From contig NZ_SDOY01000135.1 of assembly GCF_004117935.1 (NCBI RefSeq), forward strand, positions 1-64,000: 64,000 bases of DNA. The letters run 5' to 3'. Below the pieces are notes generated by a model that worked only from the letters and a program-made list of their open reading frames with translations, had not been told where the DNA came from and did no database searches. This DNA comes from Streptomyces roseicoloratus (GTDB lineage Bacteria; Actinomycetota; Actinomycetes; Streptomycetales; Streptomycetaceae). How positions within the stretch are numbered: position 1 is the stretch's first letter; the number at the start of each line of letters is the position of its first letter. The translations under genes and the position numbers were made by a program. Below are positions 8,480 through 17,130 of the stretch, one piece after another.

Positions 8480-8720
8480 GCCTCGCGCTCCGCGAGGAAG
8501 GCGTCACCTTTCCGGTGGGCTGATCATGATGCACGCGGAGAACGGCGTCGCGATCGACGTCGTCCTCGTCGACAGGTCCTGGTCCGTGGCGAGACCGACC
8601 CCCGCTACCACGGCGAGGTCCGCGAGGCCCTGTTCGAGGCCGGGGCCACCCACCCTGCGACCCAGCTCACACGGGTCGCGGACTCATGTGTCGTGGTCGC
8701 CAAGGGTACGGCTGCCCCAC
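8480..8720 (+). pseudogene. Dihydropyrimidinase (D-hydantoinase) fragment
   Basis: Joining frames gives LREEGVTF, then GLIMMHAENGVAIDVV at 8519 onward, then VLVRGETDPRYHGEVREALF, EAGATHPATQLTRVA. These are landmark stretches of the middle of dihydropyrimidinase/hydantoinase, where MMHAEN carries a metal-ligand histidine. A deletion joins EEGVTF to GGLIMMHA, a frameshift lies in the early 8570s, and both ends are missing, so it is a dead remnant. Dihydropyrimidinase opens the ring in reductive pyrimidine breakdown. In related actinobacteria its gene neighbours the LLM oxidoreductase family seen as a fragment at 2042-2290, on the same strand. Confidence 0.7.
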
Positions 8721-8729
8721 CCGATGAGG

Positions 8730-9434
8730 TCAGGCGCGCCATACCTCGGCCGTGGCGACGAACGCCGACGACGACGGGCGGTCCGGCGTTCCTCCCCGGC
8801 TGATCTCGCCGGGCAGCGTGTGGCCGTCGACGGTGGCTCGGGCGCGTCCGCACGGGCCGATCACCAGGCTCAGGCTGTGTTCCACGCTGCCCAGCGGGAA
8901 CCGGTCGGTGGCGAAGGCGCGCCGGTCGAGCACCTCGGCCATGCGCACGTCGATGCCTCCGCCCCAGGCGTGCAGCCCGGACGCGAGGTCGAGCCGGATC
9001 CGGACCGCCGACCGGTGGAACCGGGGTGCGGACCAGGGCAGACCCTCGAGTTCGGGGAAGTGACGGACGAACCGATCGGCCAGCCAGAGCGTGAGGTGCG
9101 GGTCCTCGCCGACGGCCCTCACGCCGTCCGGCCGCCAGAGCACGACGGCGTTCCCCGCTCCATGGGTGGACCAGTCCACCTGCCACGTGGAGATGTAGGC
9201 CGTGCAGGCGCCCGACGGGTCGAAGAGCTGGAGGCCGGGGTTGGCACCGACCAGGATCGGCTTCCGCAGGGCCGGCTCCTTGCCCGGGGCGTCGCCGGCC
9301 GCCGACGCCGGAGCGGCAGTGGCCAGGAGGCCCATCGCGCCGAGGGCGGTGCCCATGCGCATGACGCCGCGTCGGCTGACGGGGGCGGAGGGGCGGTCGC
9401 GGTCGGAGTCGAAAGGCGTTCGGTCGGTGCGCAA
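8730..9434 (-). CDS. Tat-exported protein of unknown function
   Basis: The 234-residue product starts at a TTG (9434) placed five bases after GAGGAGG; no ATG or GTG has comparable support. The N-terminus holds a twin-arginine signal: SRRGVMRM, then a hydrophobic core (GTALGAMGLLATAAP) and an ASA-A cleavage site. The mature part is beta-rich with several tryptophans (YISTWQVDWSTHG, LWRPDGVRAVGEDPHLTLWL) and ends in an EISRGG/AEVWRA tail. I recognise no family. It is divergent from the ArsR-type regulator at 9562, with a palindromic operator between them, so the regulator probably controls this gene. Confidence 0.7.
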   Translation of the reverse strand: MRTDRTPFDSDRDRPSAPVSRRGVMRMGTALGAMGLLATAAPASAAGDAPGKEPALRKPILVGANPGLQLFDPSGACTAYISTWQVDWSTHGAGNAVVLWRPDGVRAVGEDPHLTLWLADRFVRHFPELEGLPWSAPRFHRSAVRIRLDLASGLHAWGGGIDVRMAEVLDRRAFATDRFPLGSVEHSLSLVIGPCGRARATVDGHTLPGEISRGGTPDRPSSSAFVATAEVWRA

Positions 9435-9499
9435 GGCGCCTCCTCGGTCGTGGTGACACGGTCGCGGATCACCATCCGGTGGGGGCGGCGGTGACCGCC

Positions 9500-9525
9500 A
9501 TGGATTCGAGCCCCTTCGAATCCAT
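9500..9525. promoter_or_regulatory. Palindromic operator between divergent genes
   Basis: ATGGATTCGA at 9500-9509 is repeated as its exact reverse complement at 9516-9525, with a six-base spacer. It lies 37 bp upstream of the regulator start (9562) and 66 bp upstream of the Tat-protein start (9434). Its AT-rich arms stand out in this GC-rich DNA. The arm length and symmetry suit a dimeric winged-helix regulator such as the adjacent ArsR-type protein. Confidence 0.6.
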
Positions 9526-9561
9526 CGGCCCGCGTCCCGGCGGCGGTGGGACACTCGCGGC

Positions 9562-10638
9562 ATGGCGATGAGGGTGCAGCTGGACGCACGGGCTTGGAGC
9601 AGGTCGCGGTTCGCCACGTCCCCGGCCATGGAGGTTCTCGGCGTGCTGCGCCACCGCGGCCGGCATCCGGCCGCCCACGCACGGGAGTGGCACGCCCGTG
9701 CCCGGCGGGCACTCCCGCCGGGACAGCTGGCGCTGCTGGAAGCCCTGGTGCCCGCCGATCACAGCTACGCGCCGGACTTCCTGACACCCGTGCCGCGCCA
9801 CGGCGAGTCGATGCCGGAGGTGGCCGCCCGCATCGCCGCGACCCCGGCCGAGGAGGTCGACTACCAGCTCGACATCGCGATCCGTGGCCGGCGCGTATGG
9901 CCCCACGTCCTGGCGCAGCATCCGAGCGAGGAGGCTTACGAGCGCTGGCGACGCCCGCTGCCTCCGGCGCTCGCGCGGGTGGCGCGCGACGGCGGCGCCG
10001 CCGTCGCGACCGCTGCCGCCACGGCCATGGCGACCTTGTTCGCGTCCGTACTGGCGCCGGACTGGTCGAGGGTCCGCGCGGTCCTGGACGCCGACATCGG
10101 CAACCGTGCCGACCGGATGGCCGCACACGGCGCGGCGGCGGTCCTCGACGATCTCGGCGAGCGGATGCGGTGGACGGGCACCGAACTCGTGCTGGAGCGC
10201 ACCTACTCCGGTGTCATCGACTGGGCCGACGAAGGCGTGCTCTTCGTGCCGGCCACGACGCACGTCGGACCGGTGCTGTTCGCCGCCGAACGTCCGCACA
10301 CGCCGGTGCTCGTCTACCGGGCGCGCGGCATCGGCGCTCTCGGGGAGCGCCCGTCGGGCGTGGCGGAACCGGCCCTGACGGGACTCGTGGGCGTGACCAG
10401 GGCCGCGCTGCTGACCACGCTCGACCAGCCCGCGTCCACGGGTGAGTTGAGCCGGAGGACCGGCTGGAGCAGCGCGACCGTCTCGTACCACCTCGGCATC
10501 CTGCTACGGGCGGGACTGGTCGACCGCTCCCGCCGCGGCCGCGTCGTCCGCTACGCGAGGACCGGCCTCGGGACGGCGCTCGCGTCGTCATCGCCGTCCG
10601 GGGACGACGCCGATTCCCTGTCCCGGGCGGGCCGGTGA
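9562..10638 (+). CDS. ArsR-family transcriptional regulator with long N-terminal domain
   Basis: This 358-residue protein has an N-terminal domain of about 270 residues, of the DUF5937 type found in Streptomyces regulators (FATSPAMEVLGVLRHRG, LLEALVPADHSYAPDFLTP). A C-terminal winged helix-turn-helix follows at about residues 285-345 (ALLTTLDQPASTGELSRRTG, WSSATVSYHLGILLRAGLVD), typical of ArsR. No metal-binding cysteine pair is present in the HTH, so a metal is not the obvious ligand. The start at 9562 lies six bases after GACACT, a weak -10 sequence, which would make the transcript leaderless; an alternative ATG is at 9568. The 9500-9525 palindrome suggests autoregulation and control of the divergent exported protein. 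Confidence 0.75.
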   Translation: MAMRVQLDARAWSRSRFATSPAMEVLGVLRHRGRHPAAHAREWHARARRALPPGQLALLEALVPADHSYAPDFLTPVPRHGESMPEVAARIAATPAEEVDYQLDIAIRGRRVWPHVLAQHPSEEAYERWRRPLPPALARVARDGGAAVATAAATAMATLFASVLAPDWSRVRAVLDADIGNRADRMAAHGAAAVLDDLGERMRWTGTELVLERTYSGVIDWADEGVLFVPATTHVGPVLFAAERPHTPVLVYRARGIGALGERPSGVAEPALTGLVGVTRAALLTTLDQPASTGELSRRTGWSSATVSYHLGILLRAGLVDRSRRGRVVRYARTGLGTALASSSPSGDDADSLSRAGR

Positions 10639-10791
10639 CGCGGGCCCGGTGCCTCCGGGCGGGCCGGCGTTGCGGGTCAAGTGTCTCTGGGCGGGCCGGT
10701 ACGCGGATCCGGTGACGCGGATCCGGTGCTTCCGGGTGGGCCGGGCGGGCCGGGCGGGCGCGGCGGGCCGGCGTCGCGGGTCGGTGCCTCC
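10625..10791. repeat. Imperfect GC-rich tandem repeat (about 32-bp unit)
   Basis: Four degenerate units each begin GGGCGGGCCGG or a close variant and end in GGTGCCTCC or a variant. The first begins inside the last codons of the regulator. Units vary in length through internal duplication (for example ACGCGGATCCGGTG twice). The rest of the gap to 11103 contains no gene. Confidence 0.5.
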
Positions 10792-11069
10792 GCGCGCTCC
10801 GGGCCGGCCGGCCGGTCGGCGCAGGCCCCCCGCGCGTCCCTCCCGCATCGGGCCGGCAGGAGCTCTGCGGCGCTGACGCGCACCGTCCGGACTTGCCGCT
10901 CCGGGCCGCGCCGCTCCTCCCGTCGCGCACCGTCCGGCCTGGACCCCGAACAGCGCGATGGCCTAGCCTCGCAGGCATCGAGAAGCGGTTCAGCGTCGAT
11001 CACTTCGGGTCCCTTCAGCCTGCCCGGAAGGTGTTCGAGACCCCGTAACTCGCCTCCCACGGTGTCGTT

Positions 11070-11088
11070 TTGCGTGTACACAACGCAA
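11070..11088. promoter_or_regulatory. Inverted repeat upstream of methyltransferase gene
   Basis: TTGCGT at 11070-11075 and ACGCAA at 11083-11088 flank GTACACA, and the eight-base palindrome GTGTACAC lies within. The site ends 15 bases before the start codon at 11104, where a regulator or an RNA hairpin could affect expression. There is no obvious linked regulator. Confidence 0.35.
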
Positions 11089-11103
11089 CGAAGGCGGTCG
11101 TCA

Positions 11104-11703
11104 ATGTCCGGCACGCAGTCCTCCGACTACACCCAGCGGCTCGCGCGGCTCGAGACCTCGGGGATCAGGCGGTTCCTCCCCACGCAGGCTCCCTATCGAT
11201 GGAACCTGAAGAGGCTCGGCCTGGGGCGGGTGATCGACATCGGCTGCGGTCTGGGGCGCAATCTGCTGAACTGCTCTCCCGACAGCGTGGGCGTCGACCA
11301 CAACGCGACCTCCGTGGCCACCTGTCGTGAGCGAGGTCTGACCGCCTACACGCCGGACGAACTGGCCGAGGCGCCGGACTGCGGCCCCGGGTCCTTCGAC
11401 AGCCTGCTCTGCGCGCACGTCCTGGAGCACATGGACGAGACCCTCGGGAACACGATCCTGGAGCAGTACCTGCCGCTGGTGAAGCCGGGCGGCTCGGTCG
11501 TCCTGATCTGCCCGCAGGAGGCCGGCTACAAGACCGACGCCACGCACGTGCGCTTCGTCGACTTCGACGGCATGCGCACCCACGCCGAGAAGGTCGGACT
11601 CACCGTCGGCCGCGTCTACTCCTTCCCGTTCTCCCGGCCGGTCGGCAAGGTCTTCCCGTACAACGAGTTCGTCGTGGTCGCCCGCACCCCCTTGGACGCC
11701 TGA
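11104..11703 (+). CDS. Class I SAM-dependent methyltransferase
   Basis: This 199-residue protein has a Rossmann methyltransferase fold. Motif I, VIDIGCGLGRNL, lies at about residues 40-52. An acidic/FDSLLCAHVLEH segment, equivalent to motif II/post-II, and LVKPGGSVVLICPQ (motif III region) follow. The substrate is unknown; the sequence resembles Methyltransf_11/23-type enzymes, and H-V-R-F-V-D-F-D near the C-terminus is typical of small-molecule or lipid methyltransferases of this kind. The ATG at 11104 is preferred over a far-upstream start because the upstream extension is repeat DNA. It is monocistronic, with an inverted repeat just upstream. Confidence 0.8.
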   Translation: MSGTQSSDYTQRLARLETSGIRRFLPTQAPYRWNLKRLGLGRVIDIGCGLGRNLLNCSPDSVGVDHNATSVATCRERGLTAYTPDELAEAPDCGPGSFDSLLCAHVLEHMDETLGNTILEQYLPLVKPGGSVVLICPQEAGYKTDATHVRFVDFDGMRTHAEKVGLTVGRVYSFPFSRPVGKVFPYNEFVVVARTPLDA

Positions 11704-11791
11704 CCGGCCCCCGCATCCCGCCCAGTCGCCCGACACCCCCGAGGAGAGGCCTGACCGGCCCCGGCACCGGCCCCCCGGCCCGCCTCCCCGC

Positions 11792-12685
11792 TCAGGGGCG
11801 GCGCTTCGGTCGCCAGCCGGGCACGTGCTCCGTCGTGGCGCGCTCCCAGGCGGCCACGCCGCCGGCCAGCGGCCAGGCGCGGGTGATCCTGGGGGCCCGT
11901 TCGACGGCCAGCAGTTCCGCCGCGAGCTGCCGGCTCACCGTACTCGCCTTCACGCCGGCCAGCGGGCCGGGCCGCAGGGCGGCCATCCGCTCCTCGTACG
12001 CCCGCAGCGGCAGCTCCGACCACATCGCGACATGGCCGGCGTCCACCGCCCCGGACAGCAGCAGGACGGTCGGACGCCCGCCCTCGGCGAGCGCCGCGAC
12101 CAGCCGATCGTGGCCGTCGAGGACGACCGGGCTCTGGAGCCCGCTGATCCACCACAGCACGACGGGCGGCAGCAGGCCCTCACGGTACTGCCGCCGGTAC
12201 GCCTTCACGCGCGGCGCGTCCGGGGCGGACAGCGCCCGCAGCGGCAGCAGGTCGCGGGCGTCCTCGTCCGGGTCGCCGTAGCCGAACCAGGTGAGATGGC
12301 CCCGGTCGGTGTCGTGGGGGAGGAGCTTGGCCCAGTGGGACTCCACGAACCAGTCCGGGGTCATCGGGGCCAGGTGCCAGTCGCCCTCGTGCAGCGGTCC
12401 CTCGGCGGCCCCGCACAGCTCCTCCCGCGCGTGCGCGGCCCAGCGGTCGGTCCACGCCTCGGAACCCGGCGGGGCGAAGTCCGCGAAGGCGCGGGCCGTG
12501 GCGGCGCGCACCGGTGCCAGCGGGGAGACGTACGTCCCGGTCCTGGCGTAGTGCACGCCGTGGTGCGTGACCCGCTGCCGCGCGAACAGCACCGGCCGCT
12601 CGCCCTGCACCAGGACCAGCCGCCCACCGTCCGCGCTCTCCATCCGCAGCCCGGGCCGCACCGGGTGATCCACAGCGATCCGCAT
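11792..12685 (-). CDS. Uncharacterised protein with ParB-like DGHDRL motif
   Basis: The 297-residue cytoplasmic protein has no signal peptide or membrane segment. The stretch LLPPVVLWWISGLQSPVVLD followed by GHDRLVAAL resembles the motif in which ParB/Srx-fold proteins bind nucleotide, but no DNA-binding helix-turn-helix is apparent, so it is not a partition protein. The N-terminal half has several tryptophans (DWHLAPMTPDWFVESHWAKL). It lies downstream of the lipoate ligase gene on the same strand, separated by about 250 bases of repeats, so co-transcription is possible but not shown. Function unknown. Confidence 0.65.
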   Translation of the reverse strand: MRIAVDHPVRPGLRMESADGGRLVLVQGERPVLFARQRVTHHGVHYARTGTYVSPLAPVRAATARAFADFAPPGSEAWTDRWAAHAREELCGAAEGPLHEGDWHLAPMTPDWFVESHWAKLLPHDTDRGHLTWFGYGDPDEDARDLLPLRALSAPDAPRVKAYRRQYREGLLPPVVLWWISGLQSPVVLDGHDRLVAALAEGGRPTVLLLSGAVDAGHVAMWSELPLRAYEERMAALRPGPLAGVKASTVSRQLAAELLAVERAPRITRAWPLAGGVAAWERATTEHVPGWRPKRRP

Positions 12686-12740
12686 GCCGTCAGCCTACGG
12701 GCCGCGCCACGCGCCCCTGCCCCGGGCGACGAGGAGGTCC

Positions 12741-12812
12741 GACCGGAGGAAGCGGGCCGACCGGAGGAAGACGACCGACTGGACGAAGAGGACCGACCGG
12801 AGGAAGCGGGCC
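12741..12812. repeat. Four tandem 18-bp repeats
   Basis: The units are GACCGGAGGAAGCGGGCC (12741-12758, and again 12795-12812) with two variants between. Degenerate copies continue on both sides, so most of the 12690-12880 gap is derived from this unit. It lies between two minus-strand genes. Confidence 0.7.
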
Positions 12813-12880
12813 GGGCGGAGAGACGGAGCGGCCGGGCGAGGAAGAGGGCCGGCCGGAGGGACCGGCCGGCCGGAGAGACG

Positions 12881-12946
12881 GACCCTGCGCGGGCACGCTC
12901 GCTACGGCATCCGGACCCTGCGCGGGCACGCCCGCTACGGCACCCG
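12881..12946. repeat. 33-bp direct duplication overlapping the end of the lipoate ligase gene
   Basis: 12881-12913 and 12914-12946 are near-identical, differing at only a few positions. The second copy contains the stop codon of the ligase gene (12935-12937). The duplication therefore began at the gene's 3' end and copied it downstream. Confidence 0.7.
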
Positions 12947-13990
12947 GGCCGTCCACTCCCGCGTCGCGAACTTGGACTCCGCCAGGTTCTCGGCCAGGGC
13001 CAGCTCCTCGTCCGTGACCCGGCCCTCCGTCAGGCCGTAGCGGTCGCGGAACGAGGCGATCATGCGCTCGATGACCGCCTCGCGCGGCAGGCCGGTCTGC
13101 CGGCGCAGCGGGTCGACCCGCTTCTTCGCGCTCGTGGTGCCCTTGTCGGAGAGCTTCTCGCGGCCGATCCGCAGGACCTCGGTCATCTTGTCGGCGTCGA
13201 TGTCGTACGCCATCGTCACGTGGTGCAGCACCGCGCCCCCGCCCGCGACCACGCGCTTCTGGGCGGCGCCCGCGATCTTGCCGGCGTCGGTGGCGATGTC
13301 GTTCAGCGGCTGGTACCAGGCCTTCACGCCCATGTCGCCGAGCGCGCCGAGCACCCAGTCGTCCAGATAGGCGTAGCTGTCGGTGAAGGAGAGGCCCTGG
13401 ACGAGGGCGCCGGGAACCGACAGCGAGTACGTGATCGTGTTGCCCGGCTCGATGAACATGGCGCCGCCGCCGCTGATCCGGCGGACCACCTCGATGCCGT
13501 GCCGCGCTGCCGCCTCCGGGTCCACCTCGTTGCGCAGCGACTGGAAGCTCCCGATCACCACGGCGGGCGCGGCCCACTCCCACACCCGCAGCGTCGGCGG
13601 GCGCCGGCCCGCGGCCACCTCGGCCGTCAGCACCTCGTCGAGCGCCATGTGCAGCGCGGGGGAGCGCGGCGGCTCGTGGACCAGCTGCCAGTCGTAGTCC
13701 GTCCAGTCCGTGGCGTGCGCGAGCGCCCGCCGGACCGCGACCCCGATGCCCTCCGTGGTCAGGCCGAACATCTCCGTGCCGGGCGGCAGCGCCTGGTCGA
13801 TCCGGGCCGCGAGACCGGCGGCGTCGGTGTCCGCGGGGGCGCCTTCGAGGGCCCGGTCGACGGCCAGGATCGCCTCGTCGGGTTCGAGGAAGAAGTCGCC
13901 CGCGACCCGGACCCGGCGCAGCACGCCGTCCTCCACGTCGAGGTCGACGACGACCAGCTTGCCGCCCGGGACCTTGTACTCGCCGTGCAC
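12935..13990 (-). CDS. lplA: Lipoate-protein ligase family protein with N-terminal accessory domain
   Basis: This 351-residue protein belongs to the LplA/LipB/BirA fold. It should attach lipoate or a similar acyl group to a lysine of E2 or GcvH-type proteins. Residues 1-85 (GEYKVPGGKLVVVDLDV, RVAGDFFLEPDEAI) look like the accessory domain that normally follows the catalytic domain of LplA. Residues 95-330 are the catalytic domain, with LRVWEWAAPAVVIGSFQS and the hallmark VVRRISGGGAMFIEPGN. The domain order is therefore permuted relative to E. coli LplA. The lipoate-adenylate lysine region is less clear, so the exact substrate is uncertain. It diverges from the IMPase gene at 14154, and the two share the 13991-14153 promoter region. 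Confidence 0.8.
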   Translation of the reverse strand: MHGEYKVPGGKLVVVDLDVEDGVLRRVRVAGDFFLEPDEAILAVDRALEGAPADTDAAGLAARIDQALPPGTEMFGLTTEGIGVAVRRALAHATDWTDYDWQLVHEPPRSPALHMALDEVLTAEVAAGRRPPTLRVWEWAAPAVVIGSFQSLRNEVDPEAAARHGIEVVRRISGGGAMFIEPGNTITYSLSVPGALVQGLSFTDSYAYLDDWVLGALGDMGVKAWYQPLNDIATDAGKIAGAAQKRVVAGGGAVLHHVTMAYDIDADKMTEVLRIGREKLSDKGTTSAKKRVDPLRRQTGLPREAVIERMIASFRDRYGLTEGRVTDEELALAENLAESKFATREWTARVP

Positions 13991-14153
13991 GAGCCCTCCC
14001 TGGAAGGTCGGTGGAGCTGACGGGTGACGGGGTCGACCCTTCCAAGATCACAGCGTACTCGTGTTCCGCGGGCCCCCGCCCGTCCTCACGCCGGTCGCCC
14101 CCGGGCCACCCGGGGGCCGCCGCGTTGTCGGAGGCGTGTGGTGGGATGGACAC

Positions 14154-15017
14154 ATGACGGAACGCAGCGTGACCGGAACCGGAGCCGACGACTTCCTCGC
14201 CCATGTCCTCGCCGGTGGCACCGGCGAGGTGGAGGAGGCGGTGCGCAAGGCCGCCGCCGCCGAGATCACGCCGCGCTTCCGGCAGCTCGCCGAGGACGAC
14301 ATCGTCGAGAAGAACGGGCCGCACGACCTGGTGACCGTCGCCGACCGGGCCGCCGAGGCCCACCTCACCGCCTCCCTCACGGCGTTGCTCCCCGGCTCGG
14401 TGGTGGTCGGCGAGGAGGCCGTGCACGCCGACCCCGCGGTCTACGAGGCACTCAAGGGCGACGCCCCGGTGTGGATCGTCGACCCGGTGGACGGCACCCG
14501 CCAGTTCGTCCACGGCGAGGCCGGATTCTGCACGCTCGTCGCCCTCGCCCGGCGCGGCGAGGTCCTCGCCTCCTGGACCTACGCCCCCGCCCTGGACCAG
14601 CTCGCCGTGGCGGTGCGCGGCCGCGGCGCCACCCTGAACGGCGAACCGATACGGTCGGGCGCGCCCGCGCCCGGTGCGGTCCTGGAGGTCGCCGTCTCCC
14701 ACCCCGACTACACCACGCCGGACCAGAAGCGCGCCCTGCTCGGACTGACCGCGGAGGGCGTCCGCCCGCGTCCCTGCGGCTCGGCGGGCCTCGAGTACCT
14801 GGCCGTCGCCCGGGGCGGCCTCGACGCCGTCGCCTTCTCCTGGGAGTACGCCTGGGACCACGCCGCCGGACTGCTGCTGGTCGCGGAGGCCGGCGGCGCG
14901 GACCTCACCCTGACCGGCGAACGGTTCCGGATCACCGGTGGCAACACCCTGCCGTTCACGGCCGCCCGCGACGCGGCCACCGCCGCACGGATCCGGTCAC
15001 TCCTCGGGGCGCGGTAA
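14154..15017 (+). CDS. Inositol monophosphatase family phosphatase
   Basis: The 287-residue enzyme has all metal-site signatures of the Mg/Li-sensitive phosphatase family: GEEAVHAD near residue 85, [12 protein letters not shown] (about residues 102-113) and [13 protein letters not shown] (about 224-236). Substrates in the family include myo-inositol-1-phosphate, histidinol-phosphate, fructose-1,6-bisphosphate and PAP, and the sequence alone does not choose between them. The ATG at 14154 lies six bases after TGGGAT, a -10-like box, so the transcript may be leaderless. It is followed after 59 bases by the FAD oxidoreductase gene and may be co-transcribed with it. Confidence 0.85.
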   Translation: MTERSVTGTGADDFLAHVLAGGTGEVEEAVRKAAAAEITPRFRQLAEDDIVEKNGPHDLVTVADRAAEAHLTASLTALLPGSVVVGEEAVHADPAVYEALKGDAPVWIVDPVDGTRQFVHGEAGFCTLVALARRGEVLASWTYAPALDQLAVAVRGRGATLNGEPIRSGAPAPGAVLEVAVSHPDYTTPDQKRALLGLTAEGVRPRPCGSAGLEYLAVARGGLDAVAFSWEYAWDHAAGLLLVAEAGGADLTLTGERFRITGGNTLPFTAARDAATAARIRSLLGAR

Positions 15018-15076
15018 GTCCCGTACGGGGCCGGGAATATGCTGGGTTCCTGGCCCGCCGACCGAAGGAGTCCCAG

Positions 15077-16501
15077 GTGCCGTCGATGCTCGATGCCGTC
15101 GTCGTGGGTGCGGGGCCCAACGGACTGACCGCCGCCGTGGAGCTCGCCCGGCGCGGGTTCTCGGTCGCCGTGTTCGAGGCGAAGTCCACCGTCGGCGGCG
15201 GCGCCCGCACGGAGGAGCTCACGCTCCCCGGCTTCCGGCACGACCCCTGCTCGGCCGTGCACCCGCTCGGCGCCGCCTCGCCCGTGTTCAGGACCATGCC
15301 GCTCCAGCGGCACGGACTGGAGTGGCTGCATCCCGAGCTGCCCATGGCCCACCCCTGGGACGACGGCACCGCCGCGGTCCTCTCCCGCTCCGTCGCCGAG
15401 ACCGCCGCCTCCTTCGGCCCGCGCGACGCCGGCACCTACCGGCGGCTCGTCGCTCCCTTCCTCGGCCGATGGGACAGCCTCGTCGCGGACTTCATGCAGC
15501 TTCCGCTCACCGCGCTGCCCCGCGACCCGGTCACCCTGGCCCGCTTCGGCCTGGCCGGACTCCCGCCCTCCACCTGGCTGATGCGCCGCTTCCGCGACGA
15601 GAAGGCCCGCGGCCTGTTCGCCGGGCTCGTCGGCCACGTCATCGCCCCGCTCGGCGGCATCGCCACCGGAGCCGTCGGCCTGGTCTTCGCACTCGCCGCG
15701 CACACGGGCGGCTGGCCGCTGCCCCGGGGCGGCTCCCAGTCGATCTCCGACGCCCTCGCCGCGTACCTGAAGGAACTCGGCGGCGCCGTCCACACCGACT
15801 TCGAGGTCAAGCGGCTCGACGACCTGCCGCCGGCCCGCGCCTACGTCTTCGACACCTCGCCCACCGCTCTGGCCCGGATCGCCGGACTCGGCTCCGCCTA
15901 CGACGGCTACCGCTACGGCGCCAGCTGCTTCAAGATCGACTACGCGCTCTCGGGACCCGTCCCGTGGACCTCCGACGCCGCCCGCCGGGCCGGCACCGTC
16001 CAGGTCGGCCCCACCATGGGCGAGATCGCCACCGCCCTGAACCAGGCGTCCTCCGGCACCGCCCCCGACACCCCGTTCCTCATCACCGCCCAGCCCAGCC
16101 TCGTCGACCCCGGCCGCGCCCCCGACGGCAAGCACGTCTTCTGGGCCTACGGCCACGTCCCCAACGGCTGGCGCGGCGACCTCACCGAGGCCGTCGAGCG
16201 GCAGATCGAGCGCTTCGCGCCCGGCTTCCGCGACCTGATCCTCGCCCGTGCCACCGCCGGACCGCCCGAACTCGCCGAGCGCAACGCCAACTACGTGGGC
16301 GGCGACATCGCCTGCGGCGCCGCCGCAGGCCTCCAGCTCCTGCTCCGCCCGAAGCTCTCCCTCTTCCCCTACGGCACGCCCCACCCGGCCGTCTTCCTCT
16401 GCTCCTCCGCCACCCCGCCCGGCCCCGGCGTGCACGGCATGTCCGGCCACAACGCGGCCAAGGCGGTCTGGCGCCGGCTGCGGGTCCCCGCCGGAAACTG
16501 A
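15077..16501 (+). CDS. Phytoene-desaturase-like FAD-dependent oxidoreductase
   Basis: This 474-residue flavoprotein begins with the FAD-binding dinucleotide motif [20 protein letters not shown], continues with the GGGARTEEL second nucleotide-contact region, and ends in [17 protein letters not shown], typical of the CrtI/amine-oxidase-like group (PYROXD2-like). The carotenoid pathway is not encoded here, so the substrate is unknown and the label phytoene desaturase should be taken only as family. The GTG at 15077 is chosen because GAAGGAG precedes it by seven bases; an ATG at 15086 is the alternative. It lies between the IMPase and macrodomain genes on the same strand. Confidence 0.8.
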   Translation: MPSMLDAVVVGAGPNGLTAAVELARRGFSVAVFEAKSTVGGGARTEELTLPGFRHDPCSAVHPLGAASPVFRTMPLQRHGLEWLHPELPMAHPWDDGTAAVLSRSVAETAASFGPRDAGTYRRLVAPFLGRWDSLVADFMQLPLTALPRDPVTLARFGLAGLPPSTWLMRRFRDEKARGLFAGLVGHVIAPLGGIATGAVGLVFALAAHTGGWPLPRGGSQSISDALAAYLKELGGAVHTDFEVKRLDDLPPARAYVFDTSPTALARIAGLGSAYDGYRYGASCFKIDYALSGPVPWTSDAARRAGTVQVGPTMGEIATALNQASSGTAPDTPFLITAQPSLVDPGRAPDGKHVFWAYGHVPNGWRGDLTEAVERQIERFAPGFRDLILARATAGPPELAERNANYVGGDIACGAAAGLQLLLRPKLSLFPYGTPHPAVFLCSSATPPGPGVHGMSGHNAAKAVWRRLRVPAGN

Positions 16502-16537
16502 GGTGTCGTCCGCCCCCGGCGGCGCGAGGATGGGGAC

Positions 16538-17080
16538 ATGACCACCCGACCCGAGATCGTGCTCGTCCGCGGCGACATCACCCGGCAGGACACCGACGTC
16601 ATCGTCAACGCCGCCAACTCCTCCCTCCTCGGCGGAGGCGGCGTCGACGGGGCGATCCACCGGCGGGGCGGACCCGCCGTCCTCGACGCGTGCCGCACGC
16701 TCCGGGCCGGCCACTACGGCCGCGGCCTGCCGACCGGCCAGGCCGTCGCCACCACCGCCGGAAACCTCGCCGCCCGCTGGGTCGTCCACACCGTCGGCCC
16801 CGTCCACAGCACCCGGGAGGACCGCTCCGGGCTGCTCGCCTCCTGCTACCGCGAGTCCCTGCGGATCGCCGCCGAGCTGGGCGCCGGGACCGTCGCCTTC
16901 CCCGCGATCTCCACCGGCATCTACGGCTGGCCCATGGACGACGGGGCCCGCATCGCGATCCGCGCGGTCCGTGAGGCCGCGGCCGGGTCCGTACGGGAGG
17001 TCCGGTTCGTGCTCTTCGACCAGCCGGCGTACGACACCTTCGCGAAGGCCCTGGCCGAGGACGAGGCCACCGGACGTTGA
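16538..17080 (+). CDS. Macrodomain protein, ADP-ribose hydrolase type
   Basis: The 180-residue protein is a single macrodomain of the YmdB/MacroD type. It carries VNAANSSLLGGGGVDGAIHR, with the ADP-ribose-binding asparagine and glycine-rich loop, and VAFPAISTGIYGWP, the second substrate loop. Enzymes of this group remove ADP-ribose from proteins or deacetylate O-acetyl-ADP-ribose, a by-product of sirtuins; a sirtuin is encoded 2 kb downstream. The ATG at 16538 follows the preceding stop by only 36 bases, and translation may be leaderless or weakly initiated. The gene is followed by ada-alkA, so transcription through macro, ada-alkA and ogt is plausible. Confidence 0.88.
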   Translation: MTTRPEIVLVRGDITRQDTDVIVNAANSSLLGGGGVDGAIHRRGGPAVLDACRTLRAGHYGRGLPTGQAVATTAGNLAARWVVHTVGPVHSTREDRSGLLASCYRESLRIAAELGAGTVAFPAISTGIYGWPMDDGARIAIRAVREAAAGSVREVRFVLFDQPAYDTFAKALAEDEATGR

Positions 17081-17130
17081 TGTCGTTTTCCCGCCAGCCC
17101 CGCCCGCCCGCGGTCACCGATCCTTGAGGC

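Noticed and set aside
10681-11103. Long N-terminal extension of the methyltransferase reading frame
   Set aside because: The extension is low-complexity repeat sequence with no ribosome site; the domain begins after the ATG at 11104.
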